A stretch of DNA of 64,000 nt from contig NZ_MKTR01000012.1 in the NCBI RefSeq assembly GCF_001898325.1, positions 26,356-90,355 on the forward strand, given 5' to 3'. This stretch comes from Microbacterium sp. 67-17. GTDB taxonomy: Bacteria; Actinomycetota; Actinomycetes; Actinomycetales; Microbacteriaceae. Positions 1-9,300 of this stretch are shown one piece after another (the first letter of the stretch is position 1; each line of letters starts with the position of its first letter). A program made the position numbers and the translations under genes. A model generated the notes under the pieces. That model made no database searches. It had not been told where the DNA came from and saw nothing but the letters and a program-made list of their open reading frames with translations.

Positions 1-11
1 CTCCCGCCCGC

Positions 12-3000
12 CTAGTCCTGGACTGCCGGAGCGCCAGTGTCAGCGGCGACGGGCTCGGGCCAGAGCTGACCGAGAAGCGTGTCGACCCATGCGATGAGGT
101 CGGCTTCTGCCACTGGCTCACCGCCAGCGCGGGGCAACGGCACGACGACAGCCTCGCCACCGGCCAACAGCTTGGCTGCGGGATACAGCCGCTGCAGGCG
201 CACGCGCATCGAATCCGCCAGGCGCGCGGGCGCGATCCGCAGGTTCGGCCCCATCGCGACGACATCCGTCAGGCCTGCGCGCGCGGCGCGACGCCGCAGC
301 CGCGCCATCGAAAGCAGCCCCGCGACCTCCGCCGGGGGCTCGCCGTAGCGGTCGGTGAGCTCCTCGATGACGGCGTCGATCGCGTCATCCTTGGCCGTCG
401 CGGATGCCGCGGCAGAGAGCTTCTGGTAAGCCTCGAGCCGGAGCCGCTCGCTGTCGATGTAGTCCTCGGGGATCCGGGCCTGCACGGGAAGCTCGAGCCG
501 CAACTCAGCCGGACCCTCGACGTCTTCGCCGCGGAAGGTCGCGACAGCCTCACCGATCATCCGCAGATACAGGTCGAACCCGACCCCTGCGATGTGGCCC
601 GCCTGCTCGGCACCGAGGAGGTTTCCAGCCCCGCGCAATTCGAGGTCCTTGAGCGCGACCTGCATGCCGCTGCCGAGATCGTTGTTGACAGCGATCGTCT
701 CGAGACGGTCGGCAGCGGTCTCTGAGAGTGGCTTCGCGTCGTCGTACAGGAAGTACGCATAGGCCCGCTCACGACCGCGTCCCACGCGCCCACGCAGCTG
801 ATGCAGCTGCGAGAGTCCGTACTTGTCGGCCCGGTCGATGATGATCGTGTTGGCGTTGGCGATATCGAGGCCGGTCTCGATGATCGTCGTCGAGACGAGC
901 ACGTCGGCCTTGCGCTCCCAGAAGTCGTCGACGACCTGCTCGAGCTGGTGCTCGCCCATCTGCCCGTGAGCGACCACGACCCGCGCCTCGGGCACGAGCT
1001 CCGCCAGCTCGCTCGCGACCCGCTGGATGGAACTCACGCGATTGTGGACGTAGAAGACCTGACCTTCCCGCAGCAGCTCCCGGCGAATCGCTGCCGCGAT
1101 CTGCTTGTCGTTGCGGGCGCCGACGTAGGTGAGGATCGGATGCCGGTCTTCGGGTGGTGTTTGCAGCGTCGACATCTCCCGGATGCCGGTCACCGCCATT
1201 TCCAGGGTTCGAGGGATGGGCGTCGCGCTCATCGCGAGGATGTCGACGTTCGTCTTGAGCTTCTTCAGGGCATCCTTGTGCTCGACACCGAACCGCTGCT
1301 CCTCGTCGATGATCATGAGGCCGAGATCCTTGAAGATCACCTTCTCGGTGAGGATCCGGTGCGTGCCGATGACCATGTCGACGGTGCCATCGGTGAGGCC
1401 GGCGAGAGTCTCGCGCGCCTCCTTGTCGGTCTGGAAGCGCGAGAGCGCCTTGACCTTCACGGGGAAGCCTGCGAAGCGCTCGGTGAACGTCTCGAGGTGC
1501 TGCTTGACAAGCAGCGTCGTCGGCACGAGCATCGCGACCTGCTTGCCGTCCTGGATCGCCTTGAACGCGGCCCGCACGGCAACCTCGGTCTTGCCGAAGC
1601 CGACGTCCCCCGACAAGAGTCGGTCCATGGGGATCGGCCGCTCCATGTCGGCTTTGATCTCGTCGATGGTCTGCAGCTGATCCATCGTCTCGGCGAACGG
1701 GAATGCCTCTTCGAGTTCGCGCTGCCACGGCGTGTCGGGTCCGAAGGCATGACCCTTCGCAGCCATCCGCGCCGAGTAGAGCTTGACGAGTTCGACGGCG
1801 ATATCGCGCACCGCCTTGCGCGCGCGGCCCTTCGCCTGCGCCCAATCGCTGCCGCCCATCTTCGAGAGGGTCGGCGCCTCACCGCCCACGTACCGCGAAA
1901 GAAGATCGAGCTGGTCGGTCGGCACCATGAGCTTGTCGCCGGGGTACCCGCGCTTGGACGGCGCGTATTCGAGCACGACGTACTCGCGCACGCTCTTGAC
2001 CGGATTGCGGCCACCCGACGACACCTCGCGCTTGGCGAGCTCGACGAACCGTCCGATCCCGTGCGTGGCGTGCACCACGTGATCGCCGGGAGCCAGTTGC
2101 AGTGGATCGACGACGTTCCGGCGCTTGGACGCGAGCTTCTTGACGACACGGCTGTCGCCGCCAATCGTGCGTCCGTAGAACTCGGACTCCGTGAGCACAG
2201 CCAGTTGGGCGTCCTCGAGCTCGAACCCGCGCTCGAGTTGGGCCACCGCGAGCAAGACGCGGCCGGGCTCGGGCGAGGCATCCGCATCGTCAATGATGGC
2301 CGCCGCGATCTCGCGGTCGGCGAGCACGTCGCGGGCGCGTTCGACCAGTCCCGTGCCGGATGCCGTGACGACAACGCTCCAGCCTGCGGCAACCCGTTCC
2401 CCGACATAGGCGGTGGCCCCCTCGACGTTGCCGTGGAACGACGGCACCGGCCGTGCGGGAATCCTCACGGGCGCATCGCCGAGCATGTCATCGAGGTCGT
2501 CCGCGAGCAGCCCCTCGGCTGCCGCGTCGGCGGCTCCCGAGTCGAAGGGGCTCAGCGTCCACCACACGCCGGAGCGATCGTGAACCGCCGCCCGCAACTG
2601 GGCAATCGTCAGAAAGTCGCCCCCTCCGAGATCGACCGGCGTGCTCGCACCAGCCGTCGCTGCGCTCCACGCGGCTTCCAGGAACTCGTGGTTGGTCTCG
2701 GCGAGAGTCCGTGCCCGCGTGCGGGACCGCTCGGGGTCCACGAGGACAACGGCGGATCCCTCGGGCAGATAGTCGACGAGTGTCGCCATCCGCGGCACGA
2801 GCGCCGGCGTCAACGACTCCATCCCCTCGGCAGGGATCCCCTCCGCCATCTTCTCGAGCATCCCCTGCAGCCCCGCGAACTCCGCGGCCAGCTGCCGTGC
2901 ACGAGCGCGAACATCGGCTGTGAGCAGGAGCTCGCGCCCGGGAAGGAGATCGACGGCTTCGACCGCGCCAGGCAGGGAACGCTGGTCAGCGACCGAGAAC

Positions 3001-3635
3001 GTGCGGATCTGCTCGACCTCGTCGCCGAAGAACTCCACACGATACGGATGGTCGGCGACGGTCGGGAACACATCCAGGATGCCGCCGCGCACCGCGAACT
3101 CGCCGCGACGCGAGACCATATCCACACGGTGGTAGGCAAGTTCGACCAGCCGCTCGACGATCACCGCCAGATCGTGGCCGCGTTCACCGGCACGCAGCCG
3201 CACCGGTTCGACCGCGGCAAGCCCCGCGGCCAGCGGCTGCAGCGCCGCGCGCACCGACGCGACGACGACGACCGGCTGCGCCCCAGCAGAGGATGCGACA
3301 CGGGCGAGCGTCTCCAGCCGGCGTCCAACCGTCTCAGGACTGGGGCTCAGCCGCTCGTGCGGCAGGGTCTCCCACGCGGGAAAGGGCAGCACCGCCGCTT
3401 CGGGAAGAAGGGCCCGCAGTGCCGGAATCAGCGACTCAACCCGGCGACCGGTCGGGGCTATCGCTAGCAACACAGGCGGCTTGCCCGCGTCCCGGCGCCG
3501 ACGAACGAGAGCGCTCAGCAGCGGGGCATCCAGGCCGTCGACAACCGAGACGTCGGCATCGACGGCAGCCGCCGCAACCACATCCCGGAAGTGCTCGGAG
3601 CGGTCGAGGGCGCGCGAGATCCCGGGAAAAGCCAC
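12..3635 (-). CDS. mfd: Transcription-repair coupling factor Mfd
   Basis: This 1207-residue protein is a full-length Mfd, the DNA translocase that removes stalled RNA polymerase from lesions and recruits UvrA for nucleotide excision repair in the cytoplasm. Visible domains in order are the UvrB-like N-terminal module, the CarD-like RNA polymerase interaction domain around residues 510-590 (HATHGIGRF motif), then the RecG-type helicase core. The core has Walker A GDVGFGKTE near residue 675, a DEEQ box near 775 and SATPIPRTLEM just after. The C-terminal TRCF domain follows. The start is a GTG with no upstream Shine-Dalgarno sequence but with a TAGAAT -10 element six bases away, which fits a leaderless mRNA. 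It lies upstream of, and apart from, the pth-rplY pair. The identification is secure. Confidence 0.98.
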   Translation of the reverse strand: MAFPGISRALDRSEHFRDVVAAAAVDADVSVVDGLDAPLLSALVRRRRDAGKPPVLLAIAPTGRRVESLIPALRALLPEAAVLPFPAWETLPHERLSPSPETVGRRLETLARVASSAGAQPVVVVASVRAALQPLAAGLAAVEPVRLRAGERGHDLAVIVERLVELAYHRVDMVSRRGEFAVRGGILDVFPTVADHPYRVEFFGDEVEQIRTFSVADQRSLPGAVEAVDLLPGRELLLTADVRARARQLAAEFAGLQGMLEKMAEGIPAEGMESLTPALVPRMATLVDYLPEGSAVVLVDPERSRTRARTLAETNHEFLEAAWSAATAGASTPVDLGGGDFLTIAQLRAAVHDRSGVWWTLSPFDSGAADAAAEGLLADDLDDMLGDAPVRIPARPVPSFHGNVEGATAYVGERVAAGWSVVVTASGTGLVERARDVLADREIAAAIIDDADASPEPGRVLLAVAQLERGFELEDAQLAVLTESEFYGRTIGGDSRVVKKLASKRRNVVDPLQLAPGDHVVHATHGIGRFVELAKREVSSGGRNPVKSVREYVVLEYAPSKRGYPGDKLMVPTDQLDLLSRYVGGEAPTLSKMGGSDWAQAKGRARKAVRDIAVELVKLYSARMAAKGHAFGPDTPWQRELEEAFPFAETMDQLQTIDEIKADMERPIPMDRLLSGDVGFGKTEVAVRAAFKAIQDGKQVAMLVPTTLLVKQHLETFTERFAGFPVKVKALSRFQTDKEARETLAGLTDGTVDMVIGTHRILTEKVIFKDLGLMIIDEEQRFGVEHKDALKKLKTNVDILAMSATPIPRTLEMAVTGIREMSTLQTPPEDRHPILTYVGARNDKQIAAAIRRELLREGQVFYVHNRVSSIQRVASELAELVPEARVVVAHGQMGEHQLEQVVDDFWERKADVLVSTTIIETGLDIANANTIIIDRADKYGLSQLHQLRGRVGRGRERAYAYFLYDDAKPLSETAADRLETIAVNNDLGSGMQVALKDLELRGAGNLLGAEQAGHIAGVGFDLYLRMIGEAVATFRGEDVEGPAELRLELPVQARIPEDYIDSERLRLEAYQKLSAAASATAKDDAIDAVIEELTDRYGEPPAEVAGLLSMARLRRRAARAGLTDVVAMGPNLRIAPARLADSMRVRLQRLYPAAKLLAGGEAVVVPLPRAGGEPVAEADLIAWVDTLLGQLWPEPVAADTGAPAVQD

Positions 3636-3641
3636 CGGATG

Positions 3642-3647
3642 ATTCTA
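3642..3647 (-). promoter_or_regulatory. -10 element of a leaderless mfd promoter
   Basis: On the minus strand the hexamer TAGAAT is followed by six bases and then the mfd GTG. This places the predicted transcription start at or next to the start codon. No ribosome binding site lies between, so the mRNA is probably leaderless. This is inferred from spacing only. Confidence 0.55.
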
Positions 3648-3670
3648 GGCCGCCCGCCAGCCTTCCCGGG

Positions 3671-4255
3671 TCAGGGGCGAGGAGCGTGGTGAACCTGTTG
3701 CGCCGCGAGCAGACCCTCATCAACGAGTCGCTCGACGGCATCGGCGGCATCCGAGACAGCGAGAGCGAGTTCCTCCCGGGCAGAAGCAGGGAACTGCTGC
3801 AGCACCCAGTCCGCTGGATCCTGGCGCCCCGGCGGACGACCGATTCCGACGCGCACCCGTGGAAAGTCCGGGGTACCCAGGGCCTTCGCGACGTCCCGCA
3901 CCCCATTGTGACCGCCGTGCCCGCCGCCGATCTTGAGCCGCACGGCGTCGAACGGGATGTCGAGCTCGTCGTGAACGATGACGACACGCTGCGGGGGGAT
4001 CCCGTAGAACTGCACGAGTCCTGCGACGGGTCCCCCCGAGACGTTCATGAAGGTGTTCGGTTTGGCGAGTACGAGCTTGGGTCCGCCCGGACGCAGCCAC
4101 CCTTCAGCGACGCGCGCGTTCGCCTTGTGGGAGCGAAAGCCCTCGCCACGCCGATTCGCGAGCTCATCGACGACGAGCTGCCCGACGTTGTGGCGGGTGC
4201 GCTCGTACTGCGAGCCGGGATTGCCCAGGCCCACGATGAGCCATGCGTCGCTCAC
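3671..4255 (-). CDS. pth: Peptidyl-tRNA hydrolase Pth
   Basis: The 194-residue product is a bacterial-type peptidyl-tRNA hydrolase, which recycles tRNAs released as peptidyl-tRNA. The N-terminus carries VGLGNPGSQYERTRHNVG with the conserved Asn12 and catalytic His22. The NTFMNVSG motif and the VHDELDIPF segment with the catalytic-network Asp follow. Length matches the family. The GTG start has a good GGGAGG ribosome binding site about eight bases upstream. It lies 34 bases downstream of rplY in the same orientation, the common rplY-pth pairing in Actinobacteria, and is probably co-transcribed with it. Confidence 0.97.
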   Translation of the reverse strand: MSDAWLIVGLGNPGSQYERTRHNVGQLVVDELANRRGEGFRSHKANARVAEGWLRPGGPKLVLAKPNTFMNVSGGPVAGLVQFYGIPPQRVVIVHDELDIPFDAVRLKIGGGHGGHNGVRDVAKALGTPDFPRVRVGIGRPPGRQDPADWVLQQFPASAREELALAVSDAADAVERLVDEGLLAAQQVHHAPRP

Positions 4256-4289
4256 GGCAGCGCCCTCCCGGCTCGCTCAGCCTGTCGGA

Positions 4290-4913
4290 TTACTCCGACT
4301 CGGTCGCAGCGTCCTCGGCCTCGCCGGCGTCAGCGGCAGCGTTGTCCTCGGCGGCAGCCTCATCGGCGGCGGCGGCAGCGGGCACCGAAATCGCAACGAC
4401 AAGCACCTCGGGGTCGGTGACCAGCGTCGCACCCTTGGGGAGTGCCAGTTCGCCGGCGGTGATGCGCGCGCCCTCTTCAAGGCCCTCGACATCGACCTCG
4501 ACGTGCTGAGGGATGTGGGTGGCCTCGACCTCGAGCGAGACGCTCGTTGCGTCCTGGTTCACGATGGTGCCCGAGAAGGACTCGCCCACGACGACAACCG
4601 GAACGTCGACCTGGACCTTCTCGCCCTTCTTGATGACGACGAGGTCGAGGTGCTCGATGATCTGGCGCACCGGGTCCTTCTGAACGTCCTTTACGAGCGC
4701 AAGCTGAGACTTGCCGGCGATGTCGAGCTCGATCAGGGCGTTCGCGTGGCGCACGAGCAGCAGCATCTGGTGGCCGGGGAGCGCGACGTGCACCGGGTCG
4801 GTGCCGTGGCCGTACAGCACGGCGGGGATCTTGCCAGCGGCGCGCAGACGGCGGGCGAAGCCCTTGCCGAAGTTTTCGCGCAGTTCGGCGTGGACGGTGG
4901 TGTCTTCAGACAT
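4290..4913 (-). CDS. rplY: 50S ribosomal protein L25/Ctc
   Basis: This 207-residue protein is the long (Ctc/TL5-type) form of ribosomal protein L25, which binds 5S rRNA. The N-terminal L25 domain begins SEDTTVHAELRENFGKGFARR, and the C-terminal beta domain runs from about residue 95 to 180. It ends in an acidic, Ala/Glu/Asp-rich tail of about 30 residues, as is common in actinobacterial Ctc proteins. An ATG six bases further upstream (position 4919) overlaps the AAGGAG ribosome binding site, so the ATG at 4913, seven bases after it, is chosen. The gene heads the rplY-pth pair. Its promoter is not obvious. A TAGACT hexamer at 5090-5095 would imply a leader of roughly 170 bases. Confidence 0.95.
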   Translation of the reverse strand: MSEDTTVHAELRENFGKGFARRLRAAGKIPAVLYGHGTDPVHVALPGHQMLLLVRHANALIELDIAGKSQLALVKDVQKDPVRQIIEHLDLVVIKKGEKVQVDVPVVVVGESFSGTIVNQDATSVSLEVEATHIPQHVEVDVEGLEEGARITAGELALPKGATLVTDPEVLVVAISVPAAAAADEAAAEDNAAADAGEAEDAATESE

Positions 4914-5156
4914 GTGCATTCTCCTTGGGCAGAGACCGGGTGCTGATCTCAGCCCGGACGTCAGGGGGTTCGACTCAACCGCGAGCGCGTGAGGAACCGT
5001 GAGGCCGCACACCCTCGTCGATAACGGATGCCGTGAGCAGTGCTGGACGCACGCGCGAGCATCCCTCGCCGAAGTACAGTCCGCAAGTCTACCAGCGGCC
5101 CGGGTACGATGGTGACGGGCCGTGACGGGCCCGCTTCCCGAGAGCAAGGACGAATG

Positions 5157-5279
5157 ATGGACGCCCAGGTCACCTCGAACATTCTCGTCGCCGTGATCGG
5201 CATCCTCACCCTCGGCACCCTCGTCGGTGTCGTCGCGGCCTTCTGGTCGATGGGCCGCTCGGCTTACCGCAAGGAGTGA
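5157..5279 (+). CDS. Small single-span membrane protein, function unknown
   Basis: A 40-residue ORF preceded by AAGGA at a suitable distance, with a second possible ATG three bases earlier (5154). The protein has a hydrophobic segment from about residue 9 to 30 (ILVAVIGILTLGTLVGVVAAF) followed by a basic tail SAYRKE, so one membrane span is expected. A TACGAT hexamer at 5105-5110 could be its -10 element. It sits alone between divergent rplY and downstream gnd, and is 59 bases from gnd. I do not recognise a family. Ribosome binding site, codon use and membrane character support it as a real gene, but with moderate confidence. Confidence 0.6.
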   Translation: MDAQVTSNILVAVIGILTLGTLVGVVAAFWSMGRSAYRKE

Positions 5280-5338
5280 GACGCGACGTTCCCTTAGGCT
5301 GACTGCGGCAACCACCCGCAGACGCCCAGGGAGTGAAC

Positions 5339-6814
5339 GTGACGGATCAGGCAGCGACGAGCACCGCGACAGCGAACATCGGAGTCGTGGGGCTCGCGGT
5401 CATGGGGTCCAACCTCGCGCGCAACCTCGCCAGCCGCGAGGGCAACACCGTCGCGATCTTCAACCGCAGCGCGCAGAAGACCGAGCACCTGGTCGCGGAG
5501 CACCCCGAAGCAGGCTTCGTCGCCACGTTCTCGTACGAGGACTTCGCAGCGTCTCTCACCACGCCCCGAACCGCGATCATCATGGTCAAGGCAGGCGCCG
5601 GCACGGATGCCGTCATCGACGAGCTTCTGCGCGTCTTCGAGCCCGGCGACATCATCGTCGACGGTGGCAACGCCCTGTTCACAGACACCATCCGCCGCGA
5701 GAAGGCTGTCCGCGAGACGGGCATCAACTTCGTCGGAATGGGGGTATCCGGTGGTGAGGAAGGCGCACTCCTCGGCCCGTCGCTGATGCCCGGCGGATCG
5801 GACGAGTCGTGGGTCACGCTCGGCCCCATCCTCAAGAGCATCGCCGCGGTCGCCGAAGGCGAACCGTGCGTCACCCACATCGGGCACGACGGCGCCGGTC
5901 ACTTCGTCAAGATGGTCCACAACGGCATCGAGTACGCCGACATGCAGGTGATCGCCGAGGCCTACGACATCATCCGCCACGCGACCGGGTACTCCCCCGC
6001 ACAGATCGCCGACGTGTTCGCCGAGTGGAACCGCGGCGAACTCGAGTCGTACCTGATCGAGATCACCGCAGAGGTGCTGCGCCAGGTCGACAGCGACACC
6101 AACCTGCCGCTCGTCGACATCGTCCTCGACCAGGCCGGTGCGAAAGGCACCGGCGGGTGGACTGCACAGACCGCCATCGACCTCGGCGTGCCGGCATCCG
6201 GGATCGCCGAAGCGGTGTTCGCTCGCTCGCTCTCGTCGCACCCCGAACAGCGGGCCACCGCCGGAGTGCTGCCTGGGCCCGACACGAGCGACGGGGTCGC
6301 GCTCATGGACGAGCCCGAAGAGTTCATCGAGCAGGTCCGTCGCGCCCTGTACGCATCCAAGATCGTCGCGTACTCGCAGGGATTCGACATCATCCGTGCC
6401 GGCGCTGCGCACTACGGCTGGAACATCGATCTCGGCCGCGTGGCGGCGATCTGGCGGGGCGGGTGCATCATCCGTGCGCGGTTCCTGAACCGCATCACCG
6501 AGGCGTACGCGCAGACCCCCGATCTGCCGGTCTTGATGACCGCCCCCTTCTTCGTGGATGCCCTCACCGGCGCTCAGAACGCGTGGCGGAACATCGTCGC
6601 CCTGTCGGCCGCGGCGGGCATCCCCGCTCCGGTGTTCTCGTCTTCGCTTGCCTACTACGACGGGCTGCGGGCGGGGCGGCTGCCGGCTGCCCTCATCCAG
6701 GGTCAGCGTGACTTCTTCGGAGCACACACCTACAAGCGCATCGACCGCGCGGGCACGTTCCACACGCTGTGGTCGGGCGACCGCAGCGAGATCGAGGCCG
6801 TCGACACCCACTGA
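5339..6814 (+). CDS. gnd: 6-phosphogluconate dehydrogenase (decarboxylating, NADP-dependent)
   Basis: The 491-residue enzyme oxidises and decarboxylates 6-phosphogluconate to ribulose 5-phosphate and NADPH in the oxidative pentose phosphate pathway. The N-terminal Rossmann fold begins VVGLAVMGSNLARNL with the Asn-Arg-Ser NADP-binding segment after it. The substrate loop GVSGGEEGA and the catalytic motif GHFVKMVHNGIEY, with its Lys and His-Asn-Gly, follow. The C-terminus carries the long-type helical domain. Two in-frame GTG codons exist (5333 and 5339). The first overlaps the AGGGAG ribosome binding site and the second lies five bases after it, so 5339 is preferred. A TAGGCT hexamer at 5295-5300 is a likely -10 element. 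Confidence 0.97.
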   Translation: MTDQAATSTATANIGVVGLAVMGSNLARNLASREGNTVAIFNRSAQKTEHLVAEHPEAGFVATFSYEDFAASLTTPRTAIIMVKAGAGTDAVIDELLRVFEPGDIIVDGGNALFTDTIRREKAVRETGINFVGMGVSGGEEGALLGPSLMPGGSDESWVTLGPILKSIAAVAEGEPCVTHIGHDGAGHFVKMVHNGIEYADMQVIAEAYDIIRHATGYSPAQIADVFAEWNRGELESYLIEITAEVLRQVDSDTNLPLVDIVLDQAGAKGTGGWTAQTAIDLGVPASGIAEAVFARSLSSHPEQRATAGVLPGPDTSDGVALMDEPEEFIEQVRRALYASKIVAYSQGFDIIRAGAAHYGWNIDLGRVAAIWRGGCIIRARFLNRITEAYAQTPDLPVLMTAPFFVDALTGAQNAWRNIVALSAAAGIPAPVFSSSLAYYDGLRAGRLPAALIQGQRDFFGAHTYKRIDRAGTFHTLWSGDRSEIEAVDTH

Positions 6815-6828
6815 CCTCACCGAGCGCC

Positions 6829-6867
6829 GAAAGGCCGTGACCGACTCAGCCTCGGTCACGGCCTTTC
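6829..6867. terminator. Bidirectional terminator between gnd and the ABC exporter operon
   Basis: A perfect 16-base-pair inverted repeat (arms 6829-6844 and 6852-6867, loop of seven bases) lies between two convergent genes. The arms begin and end with GAAAGG/CCTTTC, giving short A and T runs on both strands. It should serve gnd and the ABC ATPase gene alike. Confidence 0.85.
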
Positions 6868-6882
6868 GTTCGCGCAGTACCG

Positions 6883-7602
6883 TCAGATCTCGCGGACACT
6901 CCCCTTCTCAAGACGCAGGCGCCGATGAGCGCGGCGGGCGACTGCCGAATCGTGCGTCACCACGATGAGGGTCAGGCCATCCCGGTTGAGCCCTTCGAGC
7001 AGCTCCAGGATCTCGTCACGCATGTGCTCATCCAGGTTTCCCGTCGGCTCGTCAGCCAGGAGCACCCGCGGGCGCTTGGCGATAGCGCGGGCGATCGCGA
7101 CGCGCTGCTGCTGCCCACCCGAGAGCTCGCCCGGCAGATGGTCGGCGCGCTCGGCCAGGCCGACCTGGGCAAGCGCCTCGGTGACGCGGCTGGCTCGATC
7201 AGCACCGGTCAGAGCGAGCGGCTCGAGTCCCATATCCACGTTCTCGTGCGCGGTGAGCGTCGGAATCAGGTTGAACCCCTGGAACACGAAACCCACCTCG
7301 GTGGCTCGGACACGTCCGAGTTTCGCGTTCGAGGCTTTCGCCACATCGACATCCCCGAGCTTGACGGCACCCGAGGTCGGCCGGTCGAGTGCACCCAGCA
7401 TCTGCAGGAGGGTGGACTTTCCCCCGCCCGTCGGACCCTGGATGGTGACGAATTCTCCTTCGCGGATCTCGAGATCGACGCCCGCCAGGGCGCGGATCTT
7501 CCGGTTCTTCTGCTGGTACTCGCGGATGACCGCCTGCAAGGCGTATATCGGCGACGATGCGGCTGCGTCGACGGATGCCGGCGCGGGGTGGATCATGCTC
7601 AT
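6883..7602 (-). CDS. ABC exporter ATP-binding protein (MacB/LolD family)
   Basis: This 239-residue ATPase has Walker [10 protein letters not shown], the signature [14 protein letters not shown] and Walker [13 protein letters not shown], all typical of the MacB/LolD/FtsE class that works with FtsX-like permeases. The ATG at 7602 follows AGGAGA by six bases. An ATG 16 codons upstream (7650) has no such support. It lies 52 bases downstream of the permease gene and surely pairs with it. The substrate is not shown by the sequence. Such transporters export or extract peptides, lipids or lipoproteins, and in Gram-positives are often under an adjacent two-component system, as here. Confidence 0.93.
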   Translation of the reverse strand: MSMIHPAPASVDAAASSPIYALQAVIREYQQKNRKIRALAGVDLEIREGEFVTIQGPTGGGKSTLLQMLGALDRPTSGAVKLGDVDVAKASNAKLGRVRATEVGFVFQGFNLIPTLTAHENVDMGLEPLALTGADRASRVTEALAQVGLAERADHLPGELSGGQQQRVAIARAIAKRPRVLLADEPTGNLDEHMRDEILELLEGLNRDGLTLIVVTHDSAVARRAHRRLRLEKGSVREI

Positions 7603-7654
7603 GGAGTTCTCCTGTTCGTTCGTGACAGATTCGTTCGCGACAGTGTTCATGTGC

Positions 7655-9109
7655 CTAGCCGACCGACCGCAGTGCTTCGGCGGGGCTCAGCCGGGCTGCA
7701 CGCCAACCACCGAAGGCACCGGCGATCAGTCCTCCGGCGATGGCGATTCCGACCGCCGCAGCTACCACCCAGAGCGTGACGGGAGCGTGAAGAACGACAT
7801 CCGTTGCCGTTTGCTGCGCCATCCCTCCGAACCCTCCGCCCATCGGACCGCCTCCTTGGCCGGGTCCGCCCTGACCGGTGGTCGAGGACGTCGAGGAGAT
7901 CGTCGGTGAGATCAGGTTGATGATCCCGATCCCCGCAAGCCCGATCGCCAGGCCGATGGCACCACCGATCAGACCTTGAATCACCGATTCACCGGCTACC
8001 TGCCCGACCACGCGGCCGTTGGACCATCCGATCGCCTTGAGGGTTCCGAACTCCCGGGTGCGCCGTGTCACGCCCGAGATCGTGAAGAGCACGGCCAGCG
8101 CCAGTGCGACGGCGAGCACGAGGATCGACAGCCATGTTCCGAGGTTCGTGATGAGTGATGAGGCGCTCGAGAGGGACGACGAGACTGTCGATGCCAGATC
8201 GGACTGGGAGCTGACGGTGACGTCGGCGACGCTTCCCTCGATCTCTGCCTGGACCGCCTCGATCTGGTCGGCCGAGGTCGCCTGGACGTAGACCGTCGAC
8301 ACGACGTCCTCGAGCCCTGCCAGTGACTGTGCGACATCGAGCGGGATGTACACGTTGGCCGCGGTGTCGGCGTCGCTCGAGGTCGAGGTGATGATCCCGA
8401 CGACCTCGACGTCGGAGCCGCCGACATCGATCGTGTCCCCGACGGCGATCTCGTTGGTGGTCGCATACGTCGCGTCCACAACAGCGACGAGCTCCCCCGC
8501 GTCGTCAGCAGTCAGTGCACGGCCTTCCGAAACCTCGACCGCCGACAGCGGCCCGACAGCCGTGTCATCAGGGTCGATCCCGAGGACGGTGAACGAGTTG
8601 AGATCAAAGGCACTGCCGCCGGCGCCGTCCGGGCCGCCCGACGGCGGCTCACCCGATTCACCCGGTCCCCCCTGCTGCATCTGTGATCTGTCGGGCATCT
8701 CACCGATGAAGGTGATGTTCGTGAGCGAAAGCGCGCCGGATGCTGCAGCAACCCCGTCGAGGGATGCAACGCTCTCGACTGTCGAGGCACCCAGTGTGCC
8801 GCGCATGAAGTCTGCCGTGAGGCGCGACTGCGACACCGATGTGGTCCCGTCCTCGGTCTGGCCGGCTTCGCTGTCGAACTCGAAGCGCTGACCACCGCCC
8901 TCGCCCGGTTCCGCAGCGGCCCCCGTCACCGTGAGATCGGTGCCGACGCCGTACACGGACTCGAGCGCTTGCGCTTGTGCGTCGCGGACTCCCGCAGAGA
9001 GAGCGTTGACGACGATGACGAGAGCGATCGCGACGGCGAGGCCCACCGCCACGATGATCGTCTGCTTCTTGCGTCCAGCGAGTTCGCGACGCAGATAAGT
9101 CCAGTACAT
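7655..9109 (-). CDS. ABC exporter permease, FtsX-like (MacB type)
   Basis: The 484-residue permease has one N-terminal membrane span (about residues 18-40), a large extracytoplasmic domain of about 280 residues, then three C-terminal spans with the FtsX-type motif [16 protein letters not shown]. This is the MacB topology. Two low-complexity Gly/Pro/Gln insertions, one in the external domain and one between the second and third of the four spans, are unusual and probably flexible loops. The ATG has a GGAGAC ribosome binding site. The gene is divergent from the response regulator, with repeated CCATAG elements in the 191-base gap, and precedes its ATPase gene. The cargo is unknown; a mechanotransmission-type extractor or peptide exporter is likely. 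Confidence 0.9.
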   Translation of the reverse strand: MYWTYLRRELAGRKKQTIIVAVGLAVAIALVIVVNALSAGVRDAQAQALESVYGVGTDLTVTGAAAEPGEGGGQRFEFDSEAGQTEDGTTSVSQSRLTADFMRGTLGASTVESVASLDGVAAASGALSLTNITFIGEMPDRSQMQQGGPGESGEPPSGGPDGAGGSAFDLNSFTVLGIDPDDTAVGPLSAVEVSEGRALTADDAGELVAVVDATYATTNEIAVGDTIDVGGSDVEVVGIITSTSSDADTAANVYIPLDVAQSLAGLEDVVSTVYVQATSADQIEAVQAEIEGSVADVTVSSQSDLASTVSSSLSSASSLITNLGTWLSILVLAVALALAVLFTISGVTRRTREFGTLKAIGWSNGRVVGQVAGESVIQGLIGGAIGLAIGLAGIGIINLISPTISSTSSTTGQGGPGQGGGPMGGGFGGMAQQTATDVVLHAPVTLWVVAAAVGIAIAGGLIAGAFGGWRAARLSPAEALRSVG

Positions 9110-9184
9110 GGGTCTCCTTCAGCTCCTGTGTGCAGCCTTCGGCACGACGGTAGGGACGACGCTGATGAGGCCGAGAAGGGATCG

Positions 9185-9201
9185 CTATGGCGAACCTATG
9201 G
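9185..9201. promoter_or_regulatory. Response-regulator box A (paired CTATGG, facing the exporter operon)
   Basis: Two CTATGG hexamers (9185-9190 and 9196-9201) are spaced 11 bases apart, one helical turn, which is typical of dimer sites of OmpR/PhoB-type regulators. The site is the inverse of box B and lies 76-92 bases upstream of the exporter permease start. Binding is inferred. Confidence 0.5.
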
Positions 9202-9262
9202 ATCGCGCACCGCGCGAGACGGAGGAGTGAGCGCGACTTTCACAGACGGCGCATAACTTTCT

Positions 9263-9279
9263 CCATAGGAAACCCATAG
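9263..9279. promoter_or_regulatory. Response-regulator box B (paired CCATAG, facing the regulator gene)
   Basis: Two CCATAG hexamers (9263-9268 and 9274-9279) are spaced 11 bases apart, just upstream of the response regulator. A weak -10-like CACAAT lies at 9289-9294, six bases before the ATG, so the box would sit at the -35 position of a leaderless promoter lacking a good -35. That would suit activation by the regulator. Confidence 0.5.
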
Positions 9280-9300
9280 CTGGAGCATCACAATGAGTCC

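Noticed and set aside
801-3467. An 888-codon open frame on the plus strand opposite mfd
   Set aside because: It is the mirror of a highly biased GC-rich coding sequence. Its translation has no recognisable domain, and mfd on the other strand is unmistakable.
5294-6859. A 521-codon minus-strand frame across gnd
   Set aside because: It is antisense to a clear 6-phosphogluconate dehydrogenase and crosses the gnd terminator hairpin, so it is a shadow frame.
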